A model generated the notes under the pieces. That model worked only from the letters and a program-made list of their open reading frames with translations. It had not been told where the DNA came from and did no database searches. Position numbers and translations under genes: made by a program. Below, in pieces: positions 7,558-16,037 of a stretch of 64,000 bases of DNA. This DNA comes from an uncultured Dysosmobacter sp. GTDB lineage: Bacteria > Bacillota > Clostridia > Oscillospirales > Oscillospiraceae. Each line of letters starts with the position of its first letter. The first letter of the stretch is position 1. The DNA lies in contig NZ_CANRMB010000008.1 in assembly GCF_947631635.1 (NCBI RefSeq), positions 41,347 to 105,346 on the forward strand, written 5' to 3'.

Positions 7558-8903
7558 CAGCGGTGGAGGAACAGATCCGCTGGAAGCGGGCAGGGCCCGT
7601 AGTGGCGCTGGAACTCAAGGGGCACTTAGAGGACCAGCGGGACGCTTTCGCGGAGGAGGGAAGCACCCCGGAGGAGGCGGAGCGCCTGGCTATGGAGGAG
7701 ATGGGAGACCCGGTATCCGTGGGCACGGAGCTGGACCGCATCCACCGCCCCCGGCCCAGCTGGGGGATCTTTATCCCGGCACTGCTTTCCTTGGCGGTCT
7801 GGCTGGGCTTCCGGGTGTTCCAGCACTGGGGCGTGAGCGCGCTCACGGGCTATTATTTCCCCCGCTGGGGCGGCACTCTGGCTCTGGCGCTGGGGGTCAT
7901 GGCACTGCTGTATTTTCTGGACTATACCTTTCTGGGAAAAAGGCCGCTGCTGGCGGCAATGCTGCTGACCGCGGCGGTATTCGGCCGACCTCTTCTGGAG
8001 ATCACCATGGATTATCCGCTTGACGTGGGGGATTATCTGCCCCTGCTGCTGCCGCTTGCCATGGCGCTGTCCATCTACGCCCTGCGGGAAAAGGGGAGCA
8101 GGGGACTTGCGGCCTGCTGCGCCCTGGGGCTTGCGCCCGCGCTTCCGTGGATCGCCCTGGGGTGGGTGCAGATGCTCTGGCCCACGCTGCTGTGCGGCAC
8201 GGCGCTGCTGGCCCTAGCCGTGAAGAGCGGCTGGTTCGGCGGACAGAAGCGGAACTGGCTGCTGGTGGCGGGCTATGCCCTGGCAGCGCTGGGAGCCATC
8301 CTGCTGGCGCTGACGGTCCTGGCTGACGGAGCGCCCTATTCCCTGATCGACGCCGTTCTGCGGGCGCAGGGGGGAAATGATGACTATATCATCTGGCAGA
8401 AGCAGTATGTCCGGGAGCTTGTGTCCAACGCCGGTCTTGTGGACATGGCCGATATCCCGGAGGGCGTGGAGAATCCGGCGCAATGGCTGGAGGACCTGCG
8501 CTGGCTGCTCCGCTATGAAATGTATGATGGTATGCTGCTGGCGATTTTGGCGAACTTCGGCTGGCTGGCTTTTCTGGCGGTGCAGGCCCCCATGGCGGTC
8601 CTGCTGGCCGTTGGCTGGAGGAAGTGCCGCCGCCAGACGGCGGCGCTGGGGCGGCTGCTGGCCGCTGCCATCCTGCTGACGCTGACCTGGCAGGCCGCCG
8701 CGTATGTGATCCAGACGCTGACAGGCCTCTTGGGTTATCAGGGACTGCTGACGCCCTTCCCATACCCGTTGATCTCCGACGGCGGCACGGCTCTGGCTGC
8801 GGACTGCGCCCTGCTGGGGCTGCTGGCGTCGGTGTTCCGCAATGGCTCCATCGTCCGGGAGGACAGCCGGAGACGGTCGTACATTCCCCGAGAAACCACA
8901 TAG
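7527..8903 (+). CDS. FtsW/RodA-like membrane protein with N-terminal permease-prefix-like domain (paralogue 2)
   Basis: The best start is the TTG at 7527, 8 bases after GGGGAGG and aligned with the paralogue's start; the protein is 458 aa. The N-terminal 75 residues are almost identical to paralogue 1. The roughly ten membrane segments are much more diverged. The C-terminus reads TPFPYPLISDGGTALAADCALLGLLASVFR, which resembles the conserved end of FtsW/SpoVE (PLISYGGTSL) with Asp in place of Tyr. It overlaps the paralogue's end by 31 bp, consistent with coupled translation. The role is probably envelope- or division-related, but this is inference. Confidence 0.75.
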   Translation: MACSTIQEYLTAVEEQIRWKRAGPVVALELKGHLEDQRDAFAEEGSTPEEAERLAMEEMGDPVSVGTELDRIHRPRPSWGIFIPALLSLAVWLGFRVFQHWGVSALTGYYFPRWGGTLALALGVMALLYFLDYTFLGKRPLLAAMLLTAAVFGRPLLEITMDYPLDVGDYLPLLLPLAMALSIYALREKGSRGLAACCALGLAPALPWIALGWVQMLWPTLLCGTALLALAVKSGWFGGQKRNWLLVAGYALAALGAILLALTVLADGAPYSLIDAVLRAQGGNDDYIIWQKQYVRELVSNAGLVDMADIPEGVENPAQWLEDLRWLLRYEMYDGMLLAILANFGWLAFLAVQAPMAVLLAVGWRKCRRQTAALGRLLAAAILLTLTWQAAAYVIQTLTGLLGYQGLLTPFPYPLISDGGTALAADCALLGLLASVFRNGSIVREDSRRRSYIPRETT

Positions 8904-8910
8904 CTTTATT

Positions 8911-8961
8911 GGGCAAAACCCTCCAAAAAGGAAAACTTTTTTGGGGGTTTTGCCAGTTTTT
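8911..8961 (+). terminator. Rho-independent terminator of the padR operon
   Basis: GGCAAAACCC (8912-8921) pairs with GGGGTTTTGCC (8944-8954), with further inner CCAAAAAG/CTTTTTTGG pairing, followed by a T run. Confidence 0.85.
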
Positions 8962-9075
8962 CTTGCAGGGTGAAACAAAACCCGGCGTCCATTCGTCTTA
9001 CAGATGGAGGCAGGAGAGGCAGACCTCCCCTGTATTGGGAGACATAACATTATTTGACAAATCCCCACATGCGGC

Positions 9076-9104
9076 TTGACCGGAGCAGCAACCTCCGTTA
9101 TAAT
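9076..9104 (+). promoter_or_regulatory. Sigma-A promoter of the SLH-muramidase gene
   Basis: TTGACC (9076-9081) and TATAAT (9099-9104) are 17 bp apart. Transcription would start near 9111, giving a leader of about 98 bases before the ATG at 9209. Confidence 0.8.
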
Positions 9105-9137
9105 AAAAAAAGGCGCTGCCAAATAGGTGACATAACA

Positions 9138-9169
9138 CCGCAGCCCAAGTACGGGCTGCGGCGTTTTTT
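9138..9169 (+). terminator. Leader terminator/attenuator before the SLH-muramidase gene
   Basis: CCGCAGCCC and GGGCTGCGG form a 9-bp stem with a 6-base loop, then CG and six T. It lies between the promoter and the gene. A small hairpin GGTG-ACATAA-CACC precedes it, and an upstream GCTGC could pair with GCAGC of the terminator arm. It could be an attenuator or end a small RNA of about 60 bases. Confidence 0.7.
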
Positions 9170-9208
9170 AACATCCGAACCGACAAAAAACGACAGAAAG
9201 GAACTGCC

Positions 9209-10873
9209 ATGCATCACATTCGACTGCCGAAACGGCTGGCATCCGCGGCACTGGCCGCTGCTCTGGCGCTGACGCCCGTAGCCGCGTTTTCCGATACCGC
9301 CGGACACTGGGCCGAGAACTCCATCGCCAAGTGGAGCGAGGAGTACAGCATCATCCAAGGATATGAGGATGGGACCTTCCGCCCGGACAACTCCATCACC
9401 CGGGGCGCTTTCGCGGGCATCATGGACCGCTTTTTGCAGTTCCAGACCATCTCCGGGGCGGAAACCTTCTCCGACATCCGGGGGAATTACTGGGAGAGCG
9501 CCATTTTGAAGCTCCATGCTGCGGGGGTCTACCTAGGCAACAACGGCAAGGCCCTGGCGGGGGACACCATCACCCGCCAGCAGGCTGTGACGATGATCGC
9601 CCGTGCCTTCCGCATCGACGCCTCCACCACCGACCTGCCCTACGGCGACGCGGAGCAGTTCGCGGAGTACGCGAAGGGGCCGGTGGCAGAGATGACGGTC
9701 CGGGGTTATATCACGGACTGCTGGGACGGCAATTTCCGCCCTCAGGAGCCCATCACCCGGGCGGAGATCGTCAACATCCTGGGCAATATGATCCAGACCC
9801 TGATCCATACCTCCGGGACCTATTCGGAGGATGTCCATGGGACGCTGATGATCAACGCCGCCGACGGCGCGGCCCTGGAGGACATGACCATTTACGGCGA
9901 TTTGATTTTGGCCCCCGGTGTTGTGGGAGATGTGACGCTCTCCAACGTGACGGTCATGGGACACACCCGGAATTTCAGCGCCATCCTGCCGACGACGATC
10001 ACGGACCCCGTTATCCCGGAGGAGCCTGAGGACCCGATGGACCCGGAGGAGCCTGAGGACCCGGTGGTGCCGGGCATCCAGCCCAGCGAGGTCTATACGC
10101 CCGGAGAGACCACAGGGGAGTACATCGAATACAGCGGCAAGCGCATCCCGGTCTATGAGGAGGCGGACCCCATCCGGCTGGGCGAGGGGGACTTCGTGTG
10201 GGAGGACGACCGTCTGGTCTATGTGGGGGACCGCTTTGACACCCGCTTCGGCATCGACGTCTCCTCCTTCCAGAACCAGTCCTGCCCCGACAAGACCATC
10301 GACTGGGAGGCCGTGGCGGCGGACGGCGTGGACTTTGTCATGGTGCGCGCGGGCTTCCGGGGATACAGCTCAGGCTCTCTGAACACGGACGCCTTCTACG
10401 GAAAGAACATCGAGGGCGCCATGGATGCGGGCATCGAGACCGGCGTGTACTTCTTCGCCCAGGCCATCACCGTGGAGGAGGCCATTGAGGAGGCGGATTA
10501 CGTCATCGAGCTTCTGCGGGACTATGACATCGACGGCCCTGTTGCCTACGACTGGGAGATGCACGACGCCTCCTATCGGGTCTACGGCACCACGCCGGAG
10601 ATGGCCACGGCCTGCGCCATCGCCTTCTGTGAGCGCGTGGCGGAGGCGGGCTATGAGCCGATGATCTACGCTGGACAGTATGTCAGCTACATCAAATATG
10701 ACCAGGGCGCCATGGCTCCCTATCTCTACTGGTATCCGGAGTACAAGAACGAGACCTCCGAAAAGCAGTATCCCACCTTCTATTACCAGATGGACTATTG
10801 GCAGTTCTCCAGCAGCTGTTCCATCGACGGCATCACGGGCCGGGTGGACGCAAATATCCAATTCATCCGCTGA
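9209..10873 (+). CDS. SLH-domain GH25 muramidase, secreted
   Basis: This 554-aa protein probably hydrolyses the glycan strand of peptidoglycan at the cell surface. A signal peptide covers about residues 1-27 (RLASAALAAALALTPVAAFS). Three S-layer homology repeats follow to about residue 185 (FSDTAGHWAENSIAKW; FRPDNSITRGAFAG; FRPQEPITRAEIVNILG), then a Pro/Glu/Asp linker near residues 270-290. The C-terminal GH25 barrel starts FGIDVSSFQ (about 347) and has YDWEMHD with D448/E450 as the catalytic DxE pair. The SLH repeats should bind pyruvylated wall polymer. It is a single-gene unit between its own promoter and a terminator. Confidence 0.93.
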   Translation: MHHIRLPKRLASAALAAALALTPVAAFSDTAGHWAENSIAKWSEEYSIIQGYEDGTFRPDNSITRGAFAGIMDRFLQFQTISGAETFSDIRGNYWESAILKLHAAGVYLGNNGKALAGDTITRQQAVTMIARAFRIDASTTDLPYGDAEQFAEYAKGPVAEMTVRGYITDCWDGNFRPQEPITRAEIVNILGNMIQTLIHTSGTYSEDVHGTLMINAADGAALEDMTIYGDLILAPGVVGDVTLSNVTVMGHTRNFSAILPTTITDPVIPEEPEDPMDPEEPEDPVVPGIQPSEVYTPGETTGEYIEYSGKRIPVYEEADPIRLGEGDFVWEDDRLVYVGDRFDTRFGIDVSSFQNQSCPDKTIDWEAVAADGVDFVMVRAGFRGYSSGSLNTDAFYGKNIEGAMDAGIETGVYFFAQAITVEEAIEEADYVIELLRDYDIDGPVAYDWEMHDASYRVYGTTPEMATACAIAFCERVAEAGYEPMIYAGQYVSYIKYDQGAMAPYLYWYPEYKNETSEKQYPTFYYQMDYWQFSSSCSIDGITGRVDANIQFIR

Positions 10874-10892
10874 GTCTGGGATATGAAATATG

Positions 10893-10926
10893 AAAAAGCT
10901 GTGCCGGTCATCCGGCACAGCTTTTT
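10893..10926. terminator. Bidirectional terminator between convergent genes
   Basis: AAAAAGCTGTGCCGG pairs with CCGGCACAGCTTTTTT, with A and T runs on both sides. The loop holds the stop codon of the minus-strand transporter gene. Confidence 0.9.
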
Positions 10927-11810
10927 TCTGTCTCCTGTTTTGCGGGACGCTGGGAAATCACAACGCCCAGGGTGATGAGGGCCGCACCCAGCAGGGCCAG
11001 GGGAGAGATCGGCTCGTTTAAAAACAGCTTGGCGGTCACGATGGTGACAAAGGGGTTCAAATAGATGAAGTTGTTGGTGGCCACCACGCCCAGCAGGCGG
11101 AAGGCCTTGTTCCACAGCACATAGCAGAGGCCGCTGCCGATGAGGCCCAAAAAGAGGAAGTTTCCGGCCACCACCGGCGTCAGCAGCGGCGCGGCGGGGA
11201 AGGGCGCTCCCCCCAGCACCGCAAGGGGAATGGCAGTCACCGCACCCCAAAACAGGGTACGCCGGGTCACCAGGACCGGGTCCAGTCCCTGGCCCATGCG
11301 CCGCAGCAGGATGGAGTACACCGCCCAGCAGGCGGCGGCCGCCAGGGCCAGCAGATCCCCCCGGGGATTCAGCTTCAGCACAAAGGTGCCGTTGCACACC
11401 ACCAGCACCACGCCGGAAAAGGCGGTCAGAAAGCCCCAGAGGGTGCCGCGGTGAAAGCGCTCCTCTCCGGTGAAGTGGGCCAGGATGGCGGTGAGGATGG
11501 GGGCGGCGGCCACGATGATGCTGACATTGGAGGCCAGCGTGTAGGTCAGCGCCGTGTTCTCCGTGTAGAAATAGACGGAGCATCCCGTCAGGCCCATCAG
11601 AAAGAAAACGGCCTCCTGCTTCCGCGTGAGGGCAAGCCTCCTGGGCCGCAGCAGCCACAGCGCGCAGTACGCCAGCAGAAAGCGGGTCAGCATGATCTGG
11701 GCTGGCGTATAGATGGCCAGCAGCTTTTTGCTGGAGATAAAGGTGGAGCCCCAGACCGTGATGGTGAAGAGGGCGAACAGGCGCCCGATGTGTTTTTGAC
11801 GTGTTTCCAT
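10908..11810 (-). CDS. EamA/DMT family transporter
   Basis: This 300-aa protein has ten predicted membrane helices as two EamA repeats (FALFTITVWGSTFISSKKLL at the first helix; LLALAAAACWAVYSILLRRM at the second repeat). DMT-family proteins export or import small metabolites; the substrate cannot be told from sequence. The ATG at 11810 follows AGGAG at a rather long spacing of about 13 bases. The 3' end overlaps the shared terminator. A promoter is visible at 11852-11880. Confidence 0.92.
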   Translation of the reverse strand: METRQKHIGRLFALFTITVWGSTFISSKKLLAIYTPAQIMLTRFLLAYCALWLLRPRRLALTRKQEAVFFLMGLTGCSVYFYTENTALTYTLASNVSIIVAAAPILTAILAHFTGEERFHRGTLWGFLTAFSGVVLVVCNGTFVLKLNPRGDLLALAAAACWAVYSILLRRMGQGLDPVLVTRRTLFWGAVTAIPLAVLGGAPFPAAPLLTPVVAGNFLFLGLIGSGLCYVLWNKAFRLLGVVATNNFIYLNPFVTIVTAKLFLNEPISPLALLGAALITLGVVISQRPAKQETEKSCAG

Positions 11811-11851
11811 GTTGATTCGACCGCTCCTGGGAAAATTTGATATCAGTGGCT

Positions 11852-11880
11852 ATGATAGCACACTTCAAGGGGGAGCGCAA
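11852..11880 (-). promoter_or_regulatory. Probable promoter of the EamA gene
   Basis: On the minus strand TTGCGC and TATCAT are separated by 17 bp, about 40 bp before the EamA start. The rest of the gap up to 12038 shows no gene. Confidence 0.5.
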
Positions 11881-12038
11881 CCAACGATTTGTACATGTCC
11901 GGCAGGGGATTGCGCAGACTTTTTCCCCACTCCTTACATGCCGCCGGAGGACTGGAGTTTTGACCTTTTCCAATTTGCGCGGTCTATTGTACACGCCTTC
12001 GATCTTCGATCCGCCTTTTCGCCTGCATCAAGGATCCT

Positions 12039-12833
12039 CTAAGTATGGCAATGACAGCGAAGTCCTGCACTTAGGCAGGCAGTCCGGTGCAGCTGCGGTA
12101 CATCGATCAGGTGCAGCTCGCTGCGGTATAGATCCCGCAGGCATTCCTCTGTAACGAGTTCGCGTGTGTACCCGACATGCAGGACGCCGTCCCTGTCCAA
12201 TATCGCCGCTTTGCCGCCAAGCAGGATCGCGTGGTTGGGATCATGGGTGGTCATAATGATGGAATATCCGCTGGCGCTCATGTTCTGCACAAGCTCAAGG
12301 ATGTATGTGGAACGGCCAAAATCCAGATGAGATGTGGGCTCGTCCAGCAGGATGGCCTGGGGCTGCTGGGTGAGTGCCCTGGCGATCAAAACCAGCTGCC
12401 GCTCTCCGCCGCTGATCTCGGTATAAGGTTTTTCCGCCAAATGCGCGATATGCAGTGTCTCCAGTGACTGCATGGCTATCCGGCGGTCCTCTTCTTTGGG
12501 CTTGGAAAAGACCCCTATTTTAGCGGCACGACCCATCATCACAAAATAAAGCACGGTATAGTCGAATACCGGGATGTGAGACTGCTGCACATATCCGATC
12601 ACGCCGGCGATCTCCCGCACAGACATTTCAGCCATGGGCTTTCCGTTCAAGAGGATCGTGCCGGAGCTGGGAGAGCGAATGTTTGCAAGGCAGTTGAAGA
12701 GCGTGCTTTTCCCAGCCCCGTTGGGACCTAAAATAGTCAGTACTTCTCCTTTGTCCAATGTGAATGAGGCGTCCTTTATAACGGTGCGTCCGCCAGGGTA
12801 AGCGAACCGCAAACCTCGTACATCGTATATCAC
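12039..12833 (-). CDS. btuD: ABC transporter ATPase, cobalamin/corrinoid import
   Basis: This 264-aa ATPase of the FecE/BtuD type has Walker A GPNGAGKS (about 37-44), Q-loop YVQQSH, signature SGGERQ, Walker B AILLDEPTSHLD and the H-loop TTHDPNH. It should energise import through the permease encoded just upstream; their ends overlap by 4 bp (ATGA). Iron-siderophore systems have the same architecture. The cobalamin riboswitch upstream of the operon is the reason for assigning B12 or another corrinoid as substrate. Confidence 0.88.
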   Translation of the reverse strand: MIYDVRGLRFAYPGGRTVIKDASFTLDKGEVLTILGPNGAGKSTLFNCLANIRSPSSGTILLNGKPMAEMSVREIAGVIGYVQQSHIPVFDYTVLYFVMMGRAAKIGVFSKPKEEDRRIAMQSLETLHIAHLAEKPYTEISGGERQLVLIARALTQQPQAILLDEPTSHLDFGRSTYILELVQNMSASGYSIIMTTHDPNHAILLGGKAAILDRDGVLHVGYTRELVTEECLRDLYRSELHLIDVPQLHRTACLSAGLRCHCHT

Positions 12834-13897
12834 TGCAGTTCTCCTTTTTGGCGTTTCATCAGCATAATATAAAATGGGGCCCCGATAAGGCTGGTCAGGA
12901 TGCTGACGGGGAGTTCCACTCCGGCTATATTACGGGAACAGGTGTCCACTACGATCATAAATATAGCGCCCAGCAGGCATGCCACCGGCATCAGTTTCGT
13001 GCTGTTTGGCCCTACCAGCATACGCGCAAAGTGGGGGATCACCAAACCGACCCAACTGATGGTCCCGCATAAGCAGACAGCGCTTGCTGTCAAGATGGAA
13101 GAACACAGGATGGCGACATTTCTGATGGGCCTTGCATTGGCGCCCAAAAGCTTTGCTTCCGTCTCACCCATGGAAAGGATATCGATCCACCATGAAATGA
13201 GAAGCAGAATGACCGTCCCGACAGCCATGGGAGCAAGAACGCTCCCGATCTCATCGTATTTCACATATGCGAAACTGCCCATCTGCCAGAAGGTGATGGC
13301 CTGCAGCTGACTCTGTGGATCGGCCACATATTTGATCATGCCCATGACCGAACTCATCAGGCCGGAAACGATCACCCCGGAGAGCACAAGCATGATGTTG
13401 GAGGTGCTGCCCAGCATTTTGGGGATCAGGAGTGTGAGGCCAACGGACAGCAGGCCGGTGCCAAAAGCCATCACCTGCTGGATCCACGTTCCATTTAATC
13501 CCATCAATATGGCCAGCGCGGCGCCCACGCAGGCGCCGGAGGAAACGCCCAGGAGATCAGGGGATACCAGGGGATTCCTGAAAATGCCCTGGTATGCCGA
13601 GCCTGACAGAGCCAGCGAGGCCCCAACCAGTCCGGCGGCGATGATCCTGGGGAGCCTTAGATAGAATATGACCTTCTCCATCATGGGCTTCCAGGTCACT
13701 TGGGTGTGCAGCATCTTTCCAAAAAGGACCTGTATGCTTTCCCCCATCGTCATGGAATATTGCCCCAGACACAGGCAGACCAGCGATATAAACAGAAGCA
13801 GCACTGCCAGAATAAGTACCCAAATGAGAGTGGGCAGAGCATACTTTCTGCCCACTCTATTTGATTTCAGATCTGCGGCCTTATCTTTGCTGTACAT
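12830..13897 (-). CDS. btuC: FecCD/BtuC-type ABC transporter permease, cobalamin/corrinoid import
   Basis: This 355-aa inner-membrane permease has about ten helices. FecCD family marks are visible: RLPRIIAAGLVGASLALSGSAYQGIFRNPLVSPDLLGVSSGA and GTISWVGLVIPHFARMLVGPN. It starts one base after the binding-protein stop and overlaps the ATPase start, so it is the middle gene of a binding protein-permease-ATPase operon. The ribosome site before the ATG at 13897 is weak, consistent with translational coupling. Substrate assignment rests on the riboswitch. Confidence 0.88.
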   Translation of the reverse strand: MYSKDKAADLKSNRVGRKYALPTLIWVLILAVLLLFISLVCLCLGQYSMTMGESIQVLFGKMLHTQVTWKPMMEKVIFYLRLPRIIAAGLVGASLALSGSAYQGIFRNPLVSPDLLGVSSGACVGAALAILMGLNGTWIQQVMAFGTGLLSVGLTLLIPKMLGSTSNIMLVLSGVIVSGLMSSVMGMIKYVADPQSQLQAITFWQMGSFAYVKYDEIGSVLAPMAVGTVILLLISWWIDILSMGETEAKLLGANARPIRNVAILCSSILTASAVCLCGTISWVGLVIPHFARMLVGPNSTKLMPVACLLGAIFMIVVDTCSRNIAGVELPVSILTSLIGAPFYIMLMKRQKGELQ

Positions 13898-13898
13898 A

Positions 13899-14969
13899 TC
13901 AGAAGCCCAGTTCTTCTCTCGTCAGAGTCAGACCGTAAACAGTGTCGTAATATTCCAGCGCGATTTCCTCCAGTTCCGCATCGCTCAAGCGGTCGGGATA
14001 CATGGTGTGGATAAGCCACAATGTACCCAGAGAAATGACAAAGCCGGGATACATCCACAGGTCGATATCAGCGGGAGATTCATATACATGGCCATTCTGA
14101 ACGGCCTTGAGGCTTGCATTGGCAGGGTCATTGATGAAGCTCTCCAGGGTATAGTCTCTGCTGGTCAGATCGTTGGCCATAAAGATATAATCCGGGTCCC
14201 ACTCCATGATCTGTTCCATGCCGACCTGCGCCCAGAGCTCACCTCTGCCGACTGCGGCAGCGGGATTGACGGCACCGGCTTTTTCGAGAGCCATGCCCTG
14301 CAGCATCGTATCCGGGGCCGTAGAACCCACATATTCGCCAAGGAAGATGGCGGTCGGCTTTTCGGAGTCAGGAATGTCCGCCACCAGGTCCTCCGCCATG
14401 CCCGTCAGCTTTTCATAATAATCGATCAGCTCCTTGGCGCGCTCCTCTTTGCCAAAAGCCTTGCCGAACATATCGATTGCATACAGGACCTCTTCCTCCG
14501 TCTCCATCCTGAGCGCGAGAGTAGGAATACCAAGCTCATCAAGCGTGTCGATCAGCTTGCTGTTCCACTTCATGATGACCACATCCGGCTCCAGGTCCGC
14601 AATGGCCTCGGCGCTGGTAGTTCCGTCTCTTTTGATAGAGCCTCTGTTGGCCAGATCAGGGTTGATCATCAGGCAGAAATCGTCTGTTGTCGAATTGACG
14701 ATCTTGTCGTCCACATCCATGCAGATGTAGTTTTTGATGCCCCATCCCGCCACGATCCGCTGTACATCCCGGGGGACCTCAACTTCGCGGTCGTTAAAAT
14801 CTACGATGGTAATGGTATCCGAGGAACTCTCCTGTTGGGGGGCCTCGGCGGGATCGGCGGCTGCTTCGGAAGGCGGTTCCGGGGATGATTCACCGGCCGT
14901 ACAGCCGGCCATAGACAGGACCATGGCCAGAGCCAGAAGTATACAGAGGATCTTTTTTGCAGTTTTCAT
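13899..14969 (-). CDS. btuF: Cobalamin/corrinoid ABC transporter substrate-binding lipoprotein
   Basis: This 356-aa class III binding protein starts MKTAKKILCILLALAMVLSM with lipobox MAGC (Cys about 23). A Ser/Pro/Glu-rich tether follows, then the periplasmic-binding fold (ITIVDFNDREVEVPRDVQRIV; DLEPDVVIMKWNSKLIDTL; WDPDYIFMAND). It should be anchored to the outer face of the membrane and deliver ligand to the permease. It is the first gene of the operon, 30 bases after the riboswitch terminator hairpin. Confidence 0.88.
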   Translation of the reverse strand: MKTAKKILCILLALAMVLSMAGCTAGESSPEPPSEAAADPAEAPQQESSSDTITIVDFNDREVEVPRDVQRIVAGWGIKNYICMDVDDKIVNSTTDDFCLMINPDLANRGSIKRDGTTSAEAIADLEPDVVIMKWNSKLIDTLDELGIPTLALRMETEEEVLYAIDMFGKAFGKEERAKELIDYYEKLTGMAEDLVADIPDSEKPTAIFLGEYVGSTAPDTMLQGMALEKAGAVNPAAAVGRGELWAQVGMEQIMEWDPDYIFMANDLTSRDYTLESFINDPANASLKAVQNGHVYESPADIDLWMYPGFVISLGTLWLIHTMYPDRLSDAELEEIALEYYDTVYGLTLTREELGF

Positions 14970-15002
14970 GTTTATTTCTCCTTTTGTTTTTTATATCACC
15001 GC

Positions 15003-15037
15003 AAAAAAAATACTGCTTTCCAAAAGCGGAAAGCAGT
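15003..15037 (-). terminator. Riboswitch expression-platform terminator
   Basis: On the minus strand ACTGCTTTCC and GGAAAGCAGT form a stem followed by eight or more T. It lies between the cobalamin aptamer and btuF, as expected of a transcription-attenuating riboswitch. Confidence 0.88.
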
Positions 15038-15109
15038 CCAAAGCAACGCAAATACAGGCGCACAGCGCACCCCTGGTCCAGTCACTTCAGATGAGCTACT
15101 TTCTGCGGA

Positions 15110-15285
15110 AGATACCTCATCGTTCCTCTTAAGCAGGTTTCCTGGCTTTGGGAATAGCGCTTGCCGCACCTTCTCGTCCATCGACAATGGTGTTTTGCAG
15201 CAAACTACCCTCTCACAGTGACCGGATCGCTCGGGATTTTCACCCGATTCCCTTTTACCCCCTCTTCCGAGGGGCACTCAAGAAG
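15110..15285 (-). promoter_or_regulatory. Cobalamin riboswitch
   Basis: The minus strand carries the B12 box AGCCAGGAAACCTGC (15133-15147). Upstream is the conserved core AAAAGGGAATCGGGTGAAAA with TCCCGAGCGATCCGGTCACTG. Together with the downstream terminator this is a typical B12-sensing leader that switches off the importer when cobalamin is plentiful. Outer borders are approximate. Confidence 0.93.
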
Positions 15286-15296
15286 TATTTGTACTA

Positions 15297-15325
15297 ATTT
15301 TATACACCGTGTATAAAAAAGTCAA
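15297..15325 (-). promoter_or_regulatory. Promoter of the B12 import operon
   Basis: On the minus strand TTGACT is followed after 17 bp by TAAAAT (or after 15 bp by TATAAA), immediately upstream of the riboswitch. From here to about 15490 on the plus side no gene or other signal was found. Confidence 0.65.
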
Positions 15326-15509
15326 GTGTCAATGATACCTTTCTGCCGGATACGATTGCAGGGGATCCGAAAATCAAGCGGCAGCGCATAAAACGGGGAA
15401 AGGGGAAAAGCGGCGGATAACAGGCAGTTTCGGTATCGGAGGTCCTATGCCGGCTCCGGGCAGACAACATCGCCCTGCCGGTTAAAAGAAGAAATCTGCG
15501 GGAACTTTG

Positions 15510-15538
15510 GGAACTTTTGGGCGGGACGCGCCGTCTAA
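15510..15538 (+). promoter_or_regulatory. Probable ECF-sigma promoter of the lipoprotein gene
   Basis: GGAACTTTTGGG (from 15510) and CGTCTAA (15532-15538) match the GGAAC...CGTC pattern of ECF sigma promoters. The -35-like GGAACTTT occurs twice in tandem (15501 and 15510). It lies about 30 bp before the ATG. A related GGGAACC motif precedes the sigma gene at 59615. Confidence 0.55.
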
Positions 15539-15568
15539 AAAGTAAATGACTGAAAGGGGAATCTGACG

Positions 15569-16033
15569 ATGCGGAGAGCTGTTTGCGTGACGGCCCTGCT
15601 CTGCCTTCTTTTGCTGACGGGGTGCGGCGCGGAGACCAAAACAGGGGAGAAGTTCGAGGGCGAGGTCAACACCTACGAGGGCGTGACCATGACCGTGGTG
15701 GAGGGAACGGCCTATCCCGGCGCCGTCACCGTGGAGATCGTGAACACCACGGATGCGGAGATTGACAGCGGCAACGAGCATGACTTCGGCCTGCAGAAAG
15801 AGGTGGACGGGACCTGGTACTGGCTGGAGACCCAAAAAGGCGAGTACGCCAACACCGCCGAGGCGCTGATCTATCCAAAGGACGAGACGGTGACGCAGGA
15901 GCTGACCTGGGCCAACCGGTATGGCTCGCTCCCGGAGGGCCATTACCGGGTGGCGAAATGGTTTTTTGAGTACCGGGAGCCGGGGGACACCGAGGACTTT
16001 CTGCTGACTGCCGAGTTTGACATCGCGCCATAA
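15569..16033 (+). CDS. Small secreted lipoprotein, immunoglobulin-like fold suspected
   Basis: This 154-aa protein starts MRRAVCVTALLCLLLLTGC; the lipobox LTGC puts the lipid-anchored Cys at 19. The rest is beta-rich (GVTMTVVEGTAYPGAVTVEI ... LPEGHYRVAKWFFEYREPG), resembling the Ig-like domains of Firmicutes lipoproteins that are often co-regulated with envelope-stress systems. No catalytic motif is visible. The start has AAAGGGGA upstream. A terminator follows immediately. Function unknown. Confidence 0.75.
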   Translation: MRRAVCVTALLCLLLLTGCGAETKTGEKFEGEVNTYEGVTMTVVEGTAYPGAVTVEIVNTTDAEIDSGNEHDFGLQKEVDGTWYWLETQKGEYANTAEALIYPKDETVTQELTWANRYGSLPEGHYRVAKWFFEYREPGDTEDFLLTAEFDIAP

Positions 16034-16037
16034 AAAA

